DNA of 64,000 bases. It comes from Pectobacterium cacticida. GTDB taxonomy: Bacteria; Pseudomonadota; Gammaproteobacteria; Enterobacterales; Enterobacteriaceae. A program made the translations under genes and the position numbers. Location: the NCBI RefSeq assembly GCF_036885195.1, contig NZ_CP133656.1, positions 1,984,001 to 2,048,000 on the forward strand, read 5' to 3'. Each line of letters starts with the position of its first letter. Positions within the stretch are counted from its first letter, which is position 1. Below are positions 26,882 to 36,728 of this stretch, piece by piece. Below the pieces are notes generated by a model. The model worked only from the letters and a program-made list of their open reading frames with translations, ran no database searches and had not been told where the DNA came from.

Positions 26882-27976
26882 TTAGACGTTGAACAGGAAG
26901 TTCATTACGTCGCCATCTTTAACGATGTAGTCTTTCCCTTCAGAACGCATTTTCCCTGCTTCCTTTGCGCCTTGTTCACCTTTATAGGTAATAAAGTCTT
27001 CGTAGGAAATGGTCTGCGCGCGGATAAAACCTTTTTCAAAATCGGTGTGGATTTTACCCGCCGCTTGTGGTGCTGTTGCGCCAACGGGGATGGTCCAAGC
27101 ACGTACTTCTTTTACGCCAGCGGTGAAGTAGGTTTGCAGGTTCAGCAGTTCATAACCGGCACGGATCACGCGGTTCAGCCCTGGTTCTTCCAGACCTAAT
27201 TCAGCCATAAACTCTTCGCGTTCTTCATCATCCAGCTCCGCAATATCGGATTCGACAGCGGCACAAACGGCTACGACGACAGAACCTTCAGCGGCGGCGA
27301 TTTCACGTACTTTATCGAGATAGGGGTTATTCTCGAAACCGTCTTCGTTCACGTTGGCGATATACATAGTTGGCTTCAGGGTCAGGAAGCTCAGGTATTT
27401 GATGGCGGCTTTATCTTCGTCGGTCAGGGTTTTCAATGCACGTAGCATACCGGCGTTTTCCAACTGCGGCAGGCATTTTTCCAGCGCGGCCAGCTCGGCT
27501 TTAGCATCCTTATCGCCACCTTTGGCTCTTTTCTGTACGCGATGAATGGCGCGTTCACAGGTGTCAAGGTCAGACAACGCCAGTTCGGTGTTGATCACCT
27601 CTATATCATCGGCCGGGTCAACTTTATTGTTGACGTGGATGATGTTGTCGTTCTCGAAGCAGCGTACGACGTGGCCGATAGCTTCCGTTTCACGGATATT
27701 GGTCAGGAACTGGTTACCCAAACCTTCCCCTTTGGACGCGCCTTTTACCAGACCGGCAATATCGACAAATTCCATCGTGGTTGGCAGGATACGCTGAGGT
27801 TTGACAATCTCAGCCAACTTATCCAGACGCGGATCGGGCATTGGCACGACGCCGGTATTCGGCTCGATGGTACAAAACGGGAAATTAGCCGCTTCGATGC
27901 CCGCTTTGGTCAACGCGTTGAACAGAGTGGATTTACCAACATTAGGCAGCCCAACAATACCGCATTTGAATCCCAT
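26882..27976 (-). CDS. ychF: YchF/Ola1-type ribosome-associated ATPase
   Basis: This 364-residue Obg-family P-loop protein prefers ATP over GTP. G1 is GLPNVGKST at the extreme N-terminus, G3 is VDIAGLVKGASKGEG, and the C-terminal TGS domain ends VKDGDVMNFLFNV. It binds ribosomes and is linked to stress and redox responses in E. coli. It lies downstream of pth on the same strand, as in other enterobacteria, with about 130 bases between them. Confidence 0.96.
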   Translation of the reverse strand: MGFKCGIVGLPNVGKSTLFNALTKAGIEAANFPFCTIEPNTGVVPMPDPRLDKLAEIVKPQRILPTTMEFVDIAGLVKGASKGEGLGNQFLTNIRETEAIGHVVRCFENDNIIHVNNKVDPADDIEVINTELALSDLDTCERAIHRVQKRAKGGDKDAKAELAALEKCLPQLENAGMLRALKTLTDEDKAAIKYLSFLTLKPTMYIANVNEDGFENNPYLDKVREIAAAEGSVVVAVCAAVESDIAELDDEEREEFMAELGLEEPGLNRVIRAGYELLNLQTYFTAGVKEVRAWTIPVGATAPQAAGKIHTDFEKGFIRAQTISYEDFITYKGEQGAKEAGKMRSEGKDYIVKDGDVMNFLFNV

Positions 27977-28105
27977 GTTTATAGCACCTTAAATAACTTA
28001 TTAATCAGGTAATTATGTTATATCACCTGCCTGAATGGAAATATTAGGGCCGATTATACACGGAATGGCGTTTTATCTCGATCCGCCATCCGTATTCTGA
28101 CCAGA

Positions 28106-28693
28106 TTATACGGCTTTGAAAGTATGCAAGCGATTCATGGCCTTTATCATGCCTTCTTTCATTAGGATTTCGGTGCAGCGCACCGCCTCCTCAATTGCAT
28201 CGTCGATCAACGTCTGCTCGCTCGTTGGCGGCTTGCCCAGCACAAAGCCAACTACTTTGCTTTTATCTCCTGGATGGCCAATGCCGATGCGCAACCGATG
28301 GAAATTAGGGTTATTACCCAATTTACTGATAATGTCTTTAAGCCCGTTGTGTCCGCCGTGTCCGCCACCCTGTTTCAATTTGACGACCCCGGGTAATAAA
28401 TCTAGCTCATCGTGCGCGACCAGAATTTCATCAGGCTGGATACGGTAGAAGGTAGCCATTGCCGCGACGGCTTTCCCACTCAGGTTCATAAACGTCGTGG
28501 GGATCAATAGGCGTACATCCTGCCCAGCCAGATTCAAACGGGAGGTATAACCAAAAAACTTGCTCTCTTCTTTTAACATTTGGCGGCACGACACCGCTAA
28601 ACGCTCAACAAACCAGGCGCCCGCATTATGGCGGGTGGCGGCATATTCAGCTCCGGGGTTTGCCAGGCCGACAATTAATTTAATGCTGCTCAC
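28106..28693 (-). CDS. pth: peptidyl-tRNA hydrolase
   Basis: This 195-residue cytosolic esterase recycles peptidyl-tRNA that drops off the ribosome. It contains the conserved LIVGLANPGAEYAATRHNAG with catalytic His near residue 22, FMNLSGKAV, VAHDELDL and the GGHGGHNGLKDI motif. Length matches E. coli Pth. It is divergent from ychH across a 323-base intergenic region. Confidence 0.96.
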   Translation of the reverse strand: MSSIKLIVGLANPGAEYAATRHNAGAWFVERLAVSCRQMLKEESKFFGYTSRLNLAGQDVRLLIPTTFMNLSGKAVAAMATFYRIQPDEILVAHDELDLLPGVVKLKQGGGHGGHNGLKDIISKLGNNPNFHRLRIGIGHPGDKSKVVGFVLGKPPTSEQTLIDDAIEEAVRCTEILMKEGMIKAMNRLHTFKAV

Positions 28694-28890
28694 GGTATAT
28701 TCCAGATGACGTGTATAGACGTAATGTAGGTCGCGTGATAAACGAAGCCGCTAGTTTACACACCGTATGACGGATAGCAAAATTCCGCCGCTAAAATGTA
28801 AACATATCGCTATCTGCCTGGCGATATGATGGTTAATCGTTTTTGCCTTTTTAAGGCAAACCTAAAAAAAGATTAATCATTCCCATTATC

Positions 28891-28934
28891 TGTGATCCCC
28901 CCCGCAACCCTCTAATGGAATAATTGTCTATAAT
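28891..28934 (+). promoter_or_regulatory. putative CRP-dependent ychH promoter
   Basis: A TGTGATC half-site at 28891-28897 lies about 42 bases upstream of the start expected from a TATAAT -10 at 28929-28934. There is no good -35. This is the geometry of a class II CRP promoter, and I recall ychH being CRP-linked in E. coli. The second CRP half is poor (a C-run). The rest of the pth/ychH gap shows only an AAGGCAAA-type stem near 28848-28862. Confidence 0.4.
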
Positions 28935-29016
28935 CGCAGCAACAATTAGAAATAAATAAACGAGATGAAATGATTAGCGAACGGGTTCATCCACAGAATG
29001 ACTCTGGAGGTGGCAG

Positions 29017-29286
29017 ATGAAACGCAAAAACATGACAGTTTTAGGTAATGTCCTGATGGGCCTCGGTATGATTCTGATGGTCGGCGGAATTGGTTTCTCC
29101 ATCGCCAGCCAGTTCCCTAAGTTAAATGTCCCTGAATATATGACTTATGTCGATCTGGTCGGCATTTTTTCCGGTGCCATATTTTGGTTGGTCGGGGCGC
29201 GTATTAGCGGCCGTGAGGAAGTCGCCGATCGTTATTGGTGGGTTAAACACTTTGACAAACGCTGTCGCCGCCAGCGTCACTCATAA
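29017..29286 (+). CDS. ychH: YchH stress-response membrane protein (DUF2583)
   Basis: This 89-residue inner-membrane protein has two hydrophobic helices (VLMGLGMILMVGGIGFSIA and YVDLVGIFSGAIFWLVGA) and a conserved tail SGREEVADRYWWVKHFDKRC. It matches YchH of enterobacteria, which is induced under stress. GGAGG lies just before the ATG. It sits between pth and prs as in E. coli. Confidence 0.92.
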   Translation: MKRKNMTVLGNVLMGLGMILMVGGIGFSIASQFPKLNVPEYMTYVDLVGIFSGAIFWLVGARISGREEVADRYWWVKHFDKRCRRQRHS

Positions 29287-29315
29287 TTTTTACTTAAATG
29301 AAGATTGAATGTTGG

Positions 29316-29347
29316 AGCCGGTGTAGCTGCGCTATATCGGCTTTTTT
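29316..29347 (+). terminator. ychH terminator
   Basis: A 12-base stem (AGCCGGTGTAGC with GCTATATCGGCT, including G-T pairs) around a three-base loop is followed by TTTTTG. Confidence 0.8.
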
Positions 29348-29356
29348 GTGACAGAA

Positions 29357-29384
29357 ATAAGCCACTCGTCACTGAGTGGCTTAT
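29357..29384 (-). terminator. prs-side terminator hairpin
   Basis: Perfect 11-base arms ATAAGCCACTC and GAGTGGCTTAT enclose GTCACT, about 30 bases after the prs stop codon. On the minus strand a short T-rich tail (TTCTGTC) follows, so termination may be moderate. Confidence 0.65.
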
Positions 29385-29414
29385 CATTGTTTGCCAATCT
29401 CTGGCTAGCAATAA

Positions 29415-30362
29415 TTAATGCTCAAACATAGCAGAAATAGATTCTTCGTTACTGATACGACGAATCGCTTCGGCCAACATACCGGACAGTGTTAATGTGC
29501 GAACATTCGGCAATGAGCAGATTTTTTCTGACAACGGAATGGTATCGCAGACAATCACTTCATCAATGAGCGAGCTTTTAATGTTTTCGTAAGCATTACC
29601 AGAGAAAATCGGGTGTGTTGCATAAGCAAATACCCGTTTAGCCCCACGTTCTTTCAGCGCTTCAGCTGCTTTACACAGTGTGCCGCCAGTGTCGATCATA
29701 TCATCTACTAATACACAGTCACGGCCGGCAACATCACCGATGATGTGCATCACCTGAGAAACGTTAGCGCGCGGGCGTCGTTTGTCGATGATCGCCATGT
29801 CGGTATCGTTCAGCAGTTTAGCGATTGCGCGGGCACGCACTACGCCACCGATATCGGGAGAGACGACGATGGGGTTTTCCAGACTCTGTTGCAACATGTC
29901 TTCCAACAGGATAGGGCTACCGAATACATTATCTACTGGCACATCGAAGAAGCCCTGAATCTGCTCAGCATGGAGGTCAACGGTCAAAACGCGGTCAACG
30001 CCAACGCTAGACAGAAAGTCGGCAACCACTTTTGCAGTGATCGGCACACGTGCGGAACGCACGCGTCGATCCTGACGAGCATAACCAAAGTAGGGGATAA
30101 CTGCGGTAATGCGCCCCGCCGAAGCGCGACGCAGAGCATCAACCATGACAACTAATTCCATGAGGTTGTCATTGGTGGGTGCACAGGTGGACTGGATGAT
30201 GAAAATATCACCACCGCGTACATTTTCATTGATTTGCACGCTGACTTCGCCATCGCTAAAACGACCGACAGCGGCGTCGCCAAGGCTAGTGTACAAACGG
30301 TTGGCAATACGTTGTGCTAGTTCCGGGATGGCGTTACCAGCAAAAAGCTTCATATCAGGCAC
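29415..30362 (-). CDS. prs: ribose-phosphate pyrophosphokinase
   Basis: This 315-residue enzyme makes PRPP from ribose 5-phosphate and ATP for nucleotide, His and Trp synthesis. The start is GTG at 30362 (VPDMKLFAGNAIPELAQRIA), which gives the E. coli length and has GAGG upstream; a longer open frame adds 13 unlikely residues. It contains the flexible loop YARQDRR, the PRPP-binding DCVLVDDMIDTGGTL and a C-terminus SNEESISAMFEH. It lies downstream of ispE with about 137 bases between, room for a leader. Confidence 0.96.
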   Translation of the reverse strand: MPDMKLFAGNAIPELAQRIANRLYTSLGDAAVGRFSDGEVSVQINENVRGGDIFIIQSTCAPTNDNLMELVVMVDALRRASAGRITAVIPYFGYARQDRRVRSARVPITAKVVADFLSSVGVDRVLTVDLHAEQIQGFFDVPVDNVFGSPILLEDMLQQSLENPIVVSPDIGGVVRARAIAKLLNDTDMAIIDKRRPRANVSQVMHIIGDVAGRDCVLVDDMIDTGGTLCKAAEALKERGAKRVFAYATHPIFSGNAYENIKSSLIDEVIVCDTIPLSEKICSLPNVRTLTLSGMLAEAIRRISNEESISAMFEH

Positions 30363-30499
30363 GAGAAGAACCTCAGGCTTGCGTCCAGAGAAATACTGCA
30401 CCTGTCAGGCAGGGAAGAACAACAGGCACAATATGCATACGGGTGTATGAATTAAGTTCACTACAGGATGGCCTCGCGGCAACCGGGGTGTAGCAAAAC

Positions 30500-31372
30500 C
30501 TAAAGTTGCCCGGAAAGTTTACGTTGTAACGGAGAGAGGTTGACACCTCGCGCGACAAAGCCGTTTAGCCATTCCGGGGCCTGGTCAAGCACCTGTCGGG
30601 CGGCGAACTCGGTGTCAAACTCTGCAAACACACAAGCTCCCGTTCCAGTCAGGCGCGCCGGGGCGTATTCTAACAGCCATGAAAGTCGCTGTTCAACCTC
30701 AGGAAAACGTTTTCTTACGATAGCTTCACAATCATTGACGAAGGTCTGGTTTAGTAATGATGCTAAATCACGACGCGGCGAGTTACGCTTCAGTTCAGGA
30801 TCGGCGAATACTAACGGTGTGGCAATATTAACACCTGGATGAGCGACCAAATACCATTTCTCCGGTGGATCCGCGGGGGTTAACTGCTCGCCAATGCCTT
30901 CGGCAAAGGCGGCGTGTCCTCGTATAAATACGGGGACATCAGCGCCCAACGTTAACCCCAACTCGGCCAGCGTATCTATGTTTAGCCCGGTTTGCCACAG
31001 ATGGTTAAGTGCGACCAACACTGTCGCGGCATTCGACGAGCCACCGCCAAGCCCGCCGCCCATCGGCAGGCGTTTTTCGATGCGGATATCCGCACCAAAC
31101 CGGGTAGGTCGAATTGCATGACGTTCGCTGTATTCTTGCAATAAACGGGCGGCACAAACAATCAGGTTGTGTTCGTTGTCGACGCCGTCTACGGGGGTAT
31201 GCAGGATGATCCGATCGTCGCTACGCGGCTGAATCGTCAGCGTGTCGCCGTAATCCAGAAACTGGAATAGCGTTTGCAGCAGATGATAGCCATCCGCTCT
31301 CTGGCCTGTAATATAAAGGAACAGATTGAGTTTGGCTGGCGCAGGCCAGGTATCAAGAACGGTTGGTTGCAT
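30500..31372 (-). CDS. ispE: 4-diphosphocytidyl-2-C-methyl-D-erythritol kinase
   Basis: This 290-residue GHMP kinase of the MEP isoprenoid pathway starts with WPAPAKLNLFLYITGQRADG, has the ATP-binding glycine loop LPMGGGLGGGSSNAATVLVA and the late motif LTGTGACVFAEF. It lies three bases after the lolB stop, in the conserved lolB-ispE-prs arrangement. Confidence 0.96.
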   Translation of the reverse strand: MQPTVLDTWPAPAKLNLFLYITGQRADGYHLLQTLFQFLDYGDTLTIQPRSDDRIILHTPVDGVDNEHNLIVCAARLLQEYSERHAIRPTRFGADIRIEKRLPMGGGLGGGSSNAATVLVALNHLWQTGLNIDTLAELGLTLGADVPVFIRGHAAFAEGIGEQLTPADPPEKWYLVAHPGVNIATPLVFADPELKRNSPRRDLASLLNQTFVNDCEAIVRKRFPEVEQRLSWLLEYAPARLTGTGACVFAEFDTEFAARQVLDQAPEWLNGFVARGVNLSPLQRKLSGQL

Positions 31373-31375
31373 CGC

Positions 31376-31999
31376 TTATTTAACCACCCAGTTATTCATT
31401 TTTAGCTTAATTCGCTGTTCACCCTGAACTAACTCCAGGCTGGTTGGCAGCGGAGGCGATAGCGCCATATCGTAGCTTTGATAGGTGACATGCCAGCGCT
31501 GCTTGCCCTGATGATAGCTGATCGTGTTCAGCAGATAGCGATCGTCCAGCGTAAATTCAGTCGCATCGCCGGGTATGCCTAAGATCCATTGACGCAGATT
31601 ATTTAATGGGATAGCCATGCCGGTCAGCTGCTGAATCATGTATTCGGCATCTTTTCCCACATAGCGCTTACCTTGATTGTCGGTGATCTGTACGCCGTCA
31701 GGCTGTGCCTGTAACTCTAATTCGGTACTCCCAAGCGGGTTGGTCAGTAGCAGTCGGTAACGCTGCGGCGGCGTATCTTGCCAAAAGAAATTAGCTGATA
31801 CTCTTTTCCTCTCGGAGAAATAGGCAAAAGCGCCGCGCGCCTGGTACTGACTGAGCTGTTGCACCTTCTGCTGATGCTGTTGCCATTCCGGGGAGGCAGG
31901 ACTTTTCCCTGTTTGGGGTGGCTGGTGAACGCTACAGGCAGCCAGTAAAAGGCTGGCTAAAGGCAGTAAACGCAGGCATCGGACGGTTCTGGTTGGCAT
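31376..31999 (-). CDS. lolB: outer-membrane lipoprotein receptor LolB
   Basis: This 207-residue lipoprotein has the lipobox LLAAC with lipidated Cys22. It receives lipoproteins from LolA and inserts them into the outer membrane. Conserved segments include YQARGAFAYFSERKRVSANF and TNPLGSTELELQAQPDGVQI. It is divergent from hemA, as in E. coli, with a 232-base gap that must hold both promoters; I could not pick a convincing -35/-10 pair. Confidence 0.95.
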   Translation of the reverse strand: MPTRTVRCLRLLPLASLLLAACSVHQPPQTGKSPASPEWQQHQQKVQQLSQYQARGAFAYFSERKRVSANFFWQDTPPQRYRLLLTNPLGSTELELQAQPDGVQITDNQGKRYVGKDAEYMIQQLTGMAIPLNNLRQWILGIPGDATEFTLDDRYLLNTISYHQGKQRWHVTYQSYDMALSPPLPTSLELVQGEQRIKLKMNNWVVK

Positions 32000-32231
32000 G
32001 TCGATCGTATCCTGTAAATGAACGGTGATCGTAATAATATGCCACGCTAACCAGCTTACCGCCCGGCGTCAATCATTGTTATTCGTTAATGACGCTTTGT
32101 GTTTTTATTGTAAAAGAGATACCTCAGACGGGGTGTATCGCATGCCGTCGCTTTTCTTGCCTCCCGGCATCAAGTAGAATGCGGCTCAAACGAAATCCAT
32201 ACTAACACCGGTATTACTCAGAAACAGCCTA

Positions 32232-33488
32232 ATGACCCTGCTTGCGCTTGGTATTAATCACAAAACCGCACCGGTTTCTCTGCGTGAACGCGTGGTGTTT
32301 TCGCCAGAGAAACTCGGAGAGGCCCTTGACAGCCTGCTCCAGCAACCGCTGGTGCAGGGCGGCGTAGTGCTGTCTACCTGCAATCGCACTGAGCTCTATC
32401 TTAGTGTCGAAGAGCGGGAGAATCAGCGTGAACAATTGATTCGCTGGCTGTGTAAATATCACCAGTTACATCCTGATGAGGTCAACAAGAGCCTGTATTG
32501 GCTCCAGGATAATGCTGCCGTTAGCCATCTAATGCGGGTCGCCAGCGGTCTGGATTCGCTGGTGCTCGGCGAACCGCAAATCCTGGGGCAAGTAAAAAAG
32601 GCCTTTGCCGAATCACAGCGCGGTCATTCTCTCTCCAGCGAATTGGAACGATTGTTCCAGAAATCCTTTACCGTGGCCAAGCGTGTTCGAACGGAAACGG
32701 ATATCGGTGCAAGCGCGGTGTCGGTGGCGTTTGCTGCGTGTACGCTAGCGCGGCAGATTTTTGAATCGCTGGCTGAGATTACCGTGCTATTGGTGGGGGC
32801 GGGCGAAACCATCGAATTGGTTGCGCGACACCTTCGTCAGCATAACGTTAAAAAAATGGTGATAGCAAATCGAACCCGCGAGCGCGCGCAGGCGCTGGCT
32901 ACGGAAGTGGGCGCAGACGTTATCACGTTAGCCGAATTGGACGCGCATCTGGTTCAGGCAGATATTGTGATAAGTTCAACGGCAAGTACCTTGCCGATAA
33001 TCGGAAAAGGGATGATGGAACGGACGCTGAAGGCCAGGCGAAATCAACCAATATTAATGGTGGATATTGCGGTTCCGCGAGATATTGAACCGGAAGTAGG
33101 CAAATTGCCGAATGTTTACCTTTATAGCGTGGACGATCTACACGCGATCATTCAGCACAATCTCGCGCAACGTAAAGCGGCGGCAGTGCAGGCCGAATCT
33201 ATCGTACAGCAGGAAAGCGCCGATTTTATGGCCTGGTTGCGCGCGCAGTCTGCGGTGGAAACCATTCGCGATTATCGCGCGCAGGCGGAGGAATTGCGTG
33301 CGGAAATGACAGCGAAAGCGCTAGCCGCGATTCAACAAGGTCATGACGCTGAGGCGGTGATTCAAGAATTGACACATCGTTTAACCAATCGCTTGATTCA
33401 CGCACCGACCAAATCTCTTCAACAAGCCGCTCGTGACGGCGACCAAAATCGGTTACAAATTTTACGTGACAGCCTTGGGCTGGACTAG
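32232..33488 (+). CDS. hemA: glutamyl-tRNA reductase
   Basis: This 418-residue enzyme catalyses the first step of C5-pathway 5-aminolevulinate synthesis for haem. It begins MTLLALGINHKTAPVSLRER and carries the catalytic cysteine motif VLSTCNRTELYL, the NADPH-binding LLVGAGETIELVARHL and a C-terminal dimerisation helix. It heads a run with prfA and prmC, a 33-base gap before prfA, as in enterobacteria generally. Confidence 0.97.
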   Translation: MTLLALGINHKTAPVSLRERVVFSPEKLGEALDSLLQQPLVQGGVVLSTCNRTELYLSVEERENQREQLIRWLCKYHQLHPDEVNKSLYWLQDNAAVSHLMRVASGLDSLVLGEPQILGQVKKAFAESQRGHSLSSELERLFQKSFTVAKRVRTETDIGASAVSVAFAACTLARQIFESLAEITVLLVGAGETIELVARHLRQHNVKKMVIANRTRERAQALATEVGADVITLAELDAHLVQADIVISSTASTLPIIGKGMMERTLKARRNQPILMVDIAVPRDIEPEVGKLPNVYLYSVDDLHAIIQHNLAQRKAAAVQAESIVQQESADFMAWLRAQSAVETIRDYRAQAEELRAEMTAKALAAIQQGHDAEAVIQELTHRLTNRLIHAPTKSLQQAARDGDQNRLQILRDSLGLD

Positions 33489-33521
33489 CATTCATCTCAA
33501 TTACAGGATTTAACCGCCCGC

Positions 33522-34604
33522 ATGAAGCCTTCTATTGTTGCTAAACTGGACGCGTTACAAGAACGCCATGAAGAAGTCCAGGCGTTACTCGGTGAACCGA
33601 GCGTCATTGCCGATATGGATCGCTTTCGCGCATTATCGCGAGAATATGCCCAACTCACGGATATTACCCGCTGTTTTCAGCAATGGCAGCAGGCGAAAGC
33701 GGATCAGCAAACCGCAGAAATGATGCTGGACGATCCTGAAATGCGTGACCTGGCTCAGGAAGAATTGAAAGAAAGCAAGGCAACGATTGACGCGTTGGAA
33801 CAACAGCTTCAGCTACTATTGCTACCACGAGATCCCGATGATGAGCGCGGCTGTTTTCTGGAGATCCGCGCAGGTACGGGCGGGGATGAAGCGGCGATTT
33901 TTGCTGGTGATCTATTCCGTATGTACGGACGCTACGCTGAATCACGCCGCTGGCGCGTCGAGGTGATGAGCGCCAGTGAGGGCGAGCATGGTGGCTACAA
34001 AGAGGTCATCGCCAAGATTTCCGGTGACGGAGTATACGGACAGTTGAAGTTCGAATCAGGCGGTCATCGCGTGCAACGTGTTCCCGCTACGGAATCACAG
34101 GGGCGGATTCATACATCGGCTTGTACGGTCGCGGTAATGGCGGAGGTGCCGGAAGCCGAGCTACCGGAAATCAACCCGGCTGATTTACGCATTGACACCT
34201 TCCGTTCTTCTGGTGCGGGTGGACAGCACGTGAACACGACCGATTCTGCCATTCGTATTACCCATTTACCCACAGGTATTGTTGTTGAATGTCAGGACGA
34301 GCGCTCTCAACACAAAAACAAGGCCAAAGCGCTGTCGGTGTTAGGGGCGCGGATTCGCGCCGCTGAAATCCAAAAACGCCAGCAGGAAGAAGCGTCAACC
34401 CGCCGTAATTTACTTGGGAGCGGCGATCGTTCCGATCGCATTCGCACTTATAATTTTCCGCAGGGAAGGGTGACCGATCACCGTATTAACCTGACGCTTT
34501 ATCGGTTGGATGAAGTGATGGAAGGTAAATTGGACGCGTTGATACAACCTGTCATACAAGAATATCAGGCAGACCAACTAGCTGCATTGTCCGAGCAGGA
34601 ATAA
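33522..34604 (+). CDS. prfA: peptide chain release factor 1
   Basis: This 360-residue RF1 terminates translation at UAA and UAG. The codon-recognition PAT motif (RVPATESQGRIHTSA) and the peptidyl-transferase GGQ motif (GAGGQHVNTTDSAIRI) are both intact. Its stop overlaps the prmC start (TAATGA), coupling it to the enzyme that methylates the GGQ glutamine. Confidence 0.97.
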   Translation: MKPSIVAKLDALQERHEEVQALLGEPSVIADMDRFRALSREYAQLTDITRCFQQWQQAKADQQTAEMMLDDPEMRDLAQEELKESKATIDALEQQLQLLLLPRDPDDERGCFLEIRAGTGGDEAAIFAGDLFRMYGRYAESRRWRVEVMSASEGEHGGYKEVIAKISGDGVYGQLKFESGGHRVQRVPATESQGRIHTSACTVAVMAEVPEAELPEINPADLRIDTFRSSGAGGQHVNTTDSAIRITHLPTGIVVECQDERSQHKNKAKALSVLGARIRAAEIQKRQQEEASTRRNLLGSGDRSDRIRTYNFPQGRVTDHRINLTLYRLDEVMEGKLDALIQPVIQEYQADQLAALSEQE

Positions 34605-35449
34605 TGACGTATCAGGCGTGGTTAATCTTAGCGCAAGCACGACTCGCAGCGAGTGAAAGTCCGAAGCGTGATGCGGAAATTCTGCTGGGTTTTGTCACTG
34701 GAAAACCCCGTACATTCTTGCTGGCATTTGGTGAAACCACACTAAACAGCGCTGAGCAACGGCAGTTGGCAGCGCTCCTGGCGCGTCGCGAGCAAGGTGT
34801 GCCTATCGCCTATTTGATCGGTGAGCGTGAGTTTTGGTCGCTGCCGTTGGCCGTGTCGCCTGCAACGCTGATCCCTCGTCCCGATACTGAATGTCTGGTT
34901 GAGCAAGCACTGCGGCGTTTACCTCAAACGCCATGTCGCGTGCTGGACCTCGGCACAGGGACCGGAGCGATCGCTCTGGCATTGGCGAGTGAACGACACG
35001 ATTGCCATATCATTGGCATTGACATCCAACCGGAGGCCGTCGGGCTTGCGCTAAAAAATGCCCAACGATTGGGACTGGGCAATGTCTGTTTTTTGTCCGG
35101 TAGTTGGTATTCACCGCTTGGAGCCGATCGCTTCACGCTTATTGTCAGTAACCCACCCTATATTGATGCCGCGGATGAGCACTTATCACAGGGCGATGTC
35201 CGGTTTGAGCCAGCTAGCGCGCTTATTGCCGCCGATAACGGCATAGCCGATTTACGCACGATTATTGAATCTGCGCCGCATTATTTAGATACCGGAGGTT
35301 GGTTGCTGCTGGAACACGGTTGGCAACAGGCCGAGGCGGTGCGTCAGTTATTGCAAGCGCGAGGGTTTTCTCAAATAGAAACTTGTCAAGATTATGGTGG
35401 CAACGATCGCGTGTCGTTAGGATGTTGGCAAAACCGCATCAATGATTAG
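34604..35449 (+). CDS. prmC: release factor glutamine methyltransferase
   Basis: This 281-residue SAM-dependent methyltransferase modifies Gln of the RF1/RF2 GGQ motif. It has the SAM loop VLDLGTGTGAIALALAS and the catalytic IVSNPPYID. It is translationally coupled to prfA and followed nine bases later by sirB2. Confidence 0.96.
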   Translation: MTYQAWLILAQARLAASESPKRDAEILLGFVTGKPRTFLLAFGETTLNSAEQRQLAALLARREQGVPIAYLIGEREFWSLPLAVSPATLIPRPDTECLVEQALRRLPQTPCRVLDLGTGTGAIALALASERHDCHIIGIDIQPEAVGLALKNAQRLGLGNVCFLSGSWYSPLGADRFTLIVSNPPYIDAADEHLSQGDVRFEPASALIAADNGIADLRTIIESAPHYLDTGGWLLLEHGWQQAEAVRQLLQARGFSQIETCQDYGGNDRVSLGCWQNRIND

Positions 35450-35458
35450 GAAGAAGCT

Positions 35459-35860
35459 ATGGACGTGATAGTATTTTACCTGGCCACAATATGTCTACAT
35501 TTGGCGACTGTTAGCCTCAGTATCATCCTGTTTGTTATCCGTTTTTTCTGGCTATGTCGGCGCTCGCCGTTATTGCAACAACGCTGGGTGAAAATTCTAC
35601 CGCATATTAACGACACCTTGTTATTAATCAGCGGTATTGGTTTAATCATGCTAAGCCATACGTATCCGTTTATGCCTGGACAAAGCTGGCTGACGGAAAA
35701 ACTGTTTGGCGTTATTATTTATATTCTTCTCGGCGTCGTTGCCTTGGGGAAACGCCCTCGTAGCTGGCGCGTGCGCTGGCTGGCGTTTGTATCTGCATTA
35801 CTATGCTATGGTGCGGTCGTGCTTTTGTCACTGACTCAGTTACCGTTGCTGATGGAATAA
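35459..35860 (+). CDS. sirB2: SirB2-family inner-membrane protein
   Basis: This 133-residue protein has four hydrophobic helices and conserved segments RSPLLQQRWVKILPHINDTL and MLSHTYPFMPGQSWLTEKL. It matches the SirB2/YchQ family. The function is unclear despite the historical link to Salmonella invasion regulation. It lies two bases before sirB1. Confidence 0.92.
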   Translation: MDVIVFYLATICLHLATVSLSIILFVIRFFWLCRRSPLLQQRWVKILPHINDTLLLISGIGLIMLSHTYPFMPGQSWLTEKLFGVIIYILLGVVALGKRPRSWRVRWLAFVSALLCYGAVVLLSLTQLPLLME

Positions 35861-35862
35861 TT

Positions 35863-36672
35863 ATGAATGCTATTGCTGATTTTGAATTCAACCAGTCACT
35901 GCTAAGTGATGGTGTTGTGTTGGTTTCACAGGCTATTCGCCGCGACTTTCCCGCTCAGGATGTGCGGCAAAATCTGCAACAGTTGGTTGAGAGCGCCAGA
36001 GCCGCTATTCCCGCCGATCTTGAGCAAGATCTTCAACTCGAAAAGCTGATTGAACTGTTTTATCGCACATGGGGATTCGGCGGGGCAGGCGGCGTTTATC
36101 GCCTGTCTGATGCCTTATGGCTGGATCATGTCCTGGAATCCCGTCAAGGCATGCCCGTCTCGCTGGGTATCATCTTCCTGCATATCGCCAATGAACTCGG
36201 ACTGCCGCTGATGCCGGTCATTTTCCCGACGCAATTGATTTTGCGAGCCGACTGGCTTGATGAAGAAATGTGGCTGATTAATCCGCTTAATGGCGATACC
36301 TTGAGTGAGCATGTGTTGGAAGTTTGGTTGAAAGGGAACATCGGACCCTCAACGCGTTTACTGGATGAAGACCTGGACGAAGCGGAAAACGTGCTGATCG
36401 TGCGTAAATTGCTTGATACGTTGAAAGTGGCGCTAATGGAAGAGAAACAGATGGAATTGGCGTTAAGGGCCAGTGAGGCGGTGTTACAATTCGATCCCGA
36501 TGACCCCTATGAAATCCGCGATCGTGGTTTGATTTATGCTCAATTGGATTGCGACCATATTGCGGTATCGGACCTTAACTATTTCGTTGAACAGTGCCCG
36601 GAAGATCCGGTGAGTGAAATGATAAAAGTCCAGATTCACTCGATAGAACAAAAACACATCGTCTTGCATTAA
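35863..36672 (+). CDS. sirB1: SirB1-family protein (transglutaminase-like/TPR)
   Basis: This 269-residue protein starts MNAIADFEFNQSLLSDGV; an upstream in-frame start would lie inside sirB2. It has a transglutaminase-like N-terminal fold (YRLSDALWLDHVLESRQGMP, ANELGLPLMPVIFPTQLILR) and C-terminal TPR-like helices (RASEAVLQFDPDDPYEIRDR). It corresponds to SirB1/YchA. Its biochemical role is not established. It sits in the conserved position before kdsA. Confidence 0.92.
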   Translation: MNAIADFEFNQSLLSDGVVLVSQAIRRDFPAQDVRQNLQQLVESARAAIPADLEQDLQLEKLIELFYRTWGFGGAGGVYRLSDALWLDHVLESRQGMPVSLGIIFLHIANELGLPLMPVIFPTQLILRADWLDEEMWLINPLNGDTLSEHVLEVWLKGNIGPSTRLLDEDLDEAENVLIVRKLLDTLKVALMEEKQMELALRASEAVLQFDPDDPYEIRDRGLIYAQLDCDHIAVSDLNYFVEQCPEDPVSEMIKVQIHSIEQKHIVLH

Positions 36673-36728
36673 CAACGTGTTTGGCAGTGATGCACTATAA
36701 GTTTATTTCCCGATATGAAGGTAAAAGT